Source of the DNA: a bacterium
Lineage (GTDB): Bacteria; Bdellovibrionota; FAC87; UBA2466
Length of the DNA stretch: 5,938 nucleotides
Direction of reading: 5' to 3'
NCBI GenBank assembly: GCA_019750655.1
Contig: JAIEOG010000014.1
Coordinates: 1-5,938, forward strand
Shown here: positions 5,126-5,938 of the stretch, in pieces
Layout of the letters: each line of letters starts with the position of its first letter
Position numbering within the stretch: the first letter of the stretch is position 1
Made by a program: the position numbers and the translations under genes
The notes under the pieces: generated by a model
Told to the model about the DNA's origin: nothing
What the model saw: only the letters and a program-made list of their open reading frames with translations
Databases searched by the model: none

Positions 5126-5938
5126 TTGGGAAATCATCTTGGGGTCGGACGGCGTTCCTTAAGTATCGCAAGCATCTTATTGGGGGCTGCCCTCGCAGCG
5201 CCTCCAGCGAAAGCAGTTTCGCTGACCTTCTCAGATTTCGACAACACACTCATTGAGACTCGCGAATCGGCCGGCGGGACATTTGAAACCCCGTTTGTGC
5301 TCTTCCGCATCGAGCAACGCGCGAATACGCTGCAGTCTCCTCCGTCGGGACCAGCGGAAGTTCTGCTAAATCCCATCGAATTCCACCGCAACAAAGCTTA
5401 TTTCGGTAAAGGCAACGGCGAGCCCGGGGCCCTCAACCGCGAAATGACTCTTAAAGACGGTTCGAAGATCACTCCGGGCGAGTACTACCTCCGCAATCCG
5501 GACAGCTACCGTTATTTCTTCTCCACTCCGGGCCGTAACAATGTCTTGGAAGATTTAAAAGCGGCCGAGAAGCGAGATCCCGAAGGGAAATGGAAAGCCG
5601 CCTTCTGGCCGAACATGGTCGAACAGCTAAGCAATCCCGAAAGCGCCAAACACTTTGGCCTCATCACGGCCCGCGGCCACTCGAAGCAAGACTGGGAAGA
5701 GTTCTTTCAATATCTGAAAGAGCAAGGGCACATCAAATACCTGCCCAATTTCAAACTTTTTCACAACGTGAGCCTCGCGGATTACGATCAGTTCTCGCTC
5801 CGCTGGAATACGGCTCGCCAAAAAGCAGGCGTGCTTGCGGAAATCGTGCAGCACCTGGGCCGTCTCCCTAATCAAGAGAGCCGCCTAAACCCAGATGGCG
5901 ATGCCACGGAGCCCTACCACTACGTCATCTTTGCCGAC
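5126..5938 (+). CDS. Secreted HAD-like hydrolase family protein (3' truncated)
   Basis: An open frame without a stop runs to the window end, 271 residues from TTG 5126. Residues 1-30 look like a signal peptide: a positive start ending RRS, the hydrophobic core LSIASILLGAALA (12-24), and an AKA cleavage site near 28-30. The mature part opens with LTFSDFDNTLIETRE (33-47), which matches HAD motif I DxDxT (Asp37, Asp39, Thr41). LITARGH (179-185) fits motif II, Lys233 in RQKAGVLAEI may be motif III, and VIFAD at the edge looks like the start of the acidic motif IV (usually DD). About 140 residues separate motifs I and II, a large cap-like insertion that I do not recognise. The role would be a periplasmic or secreted phosphatase-like enzyme; the substrate is unknown. 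TTG 5126 is preferred because GTG 5051 gives an overlong N-terminus and TTG 5180 would remove the hydrophobic core. A G-rich tract precedes the start, but no standard Shine-Dalgarno. Confidence 0.75.
   Translation, partial: MGNHLGVGRRSLSIASILLGAALAAPPAKAVSLTFSDFDNTLIETRESAGGTFETPFVLFRIEQRANTLQSPPSGPAEVLLNPIEFHRNKAYFGKGNGEPGALNREMTLKDGSKITPGEYYLRNPDSYRYFFSTPGRNNVLEDLKAAEKRDPEGKWKAAFWPNMVEQLSNPESAKHFGLITARGHSKQDWEEFFQYLKEQGHIKYLPNFKLFHNVSLADYDQFSLRWNTARQKAGVLAEIVQHLGRLPNQESRLNPDGDATEPYHYVIFAD

Noticed and set aside
4932..5162. 76-codon plus-strand frame bridging the DUF4442 end and the HAD gene start
   Set aside because: It overlaps the 3' end of one gene and the signal-peptide coding start of the next, has no ribosome binding site and shows no recognisable motif.
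5590..5875. Open frames on both strands (93 and 82 codons) near the window end
   Set aside because: Both overlap the HAD-like frame, which has continuous coding character, a signal peptide and HAD motifs; these are shadows.

Overview
The window (GC-rich by eye, roughly 55-60 percent) looks like ordinary chromosome from a Gram-negative bacterium. TTG starts are used freely, and the gene mix (Rsm22-type methyltransferase, DUF4442 thioesterase, a small coiled-coil protein with a YGLGRFPVTLY core, a secreted HAD-like protein) makes me think of the former Deltaproteobacteria, perhaps Bdellovibrionota. That placement is a low-confidence inference. I see no mobile element, CRISPR array, tRNA or rRNA.

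Layout. Bases 1-171 are the 3' end of a very histidine-rich, presumably metal-binding protein on the + strand, closed by a clear intrinsic terminator at 186-215. A convergent minus-strand gene (199-1368) encodes an Rsm22/METTL17-like methyltransferase with four cysteines placed like the family's iron-sulfur ligands. A 99-base divergent gap follows. Then comes a compact plus-strand cluster of six genes (1468-4974): DusC-like tRNA-dihydrouridine synthase, YbaN/DUF454 membrane protein, DEDDh 3'-5' exonuclease, an 84-residue coiled-coil protein of unknown function, a stand-alone UvrC/Cho-like GIY-YIG nuclease, and a DUF4442 hotdog-fold protein. Neighbours overlap by 4 or 8 bases or are separated by at most 16 bases, so they are almost certainly one operon. 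After a 151-base gap with two small hairpins, a signal-peptide-bearing HAD-like protein begins at 5126 and runs off the window end, cut inside its last acidic motif.

Functional reading. The two divergent units share an RNA/ribosome flavour (Rsm22-like and Dus). Inside the operon the most suggestive arrangement is exonuclease, coiled-coil protein, GIY-YIG nuclease. It resembles an unfused version of the DnaQ-UvrC-type fusion proteins known from other bacteria, with an uncharacterised small protein between the two parts. That is the best candidate here for a little-described functional unit, though the operon may simply be a mixed housekeeping cluster.
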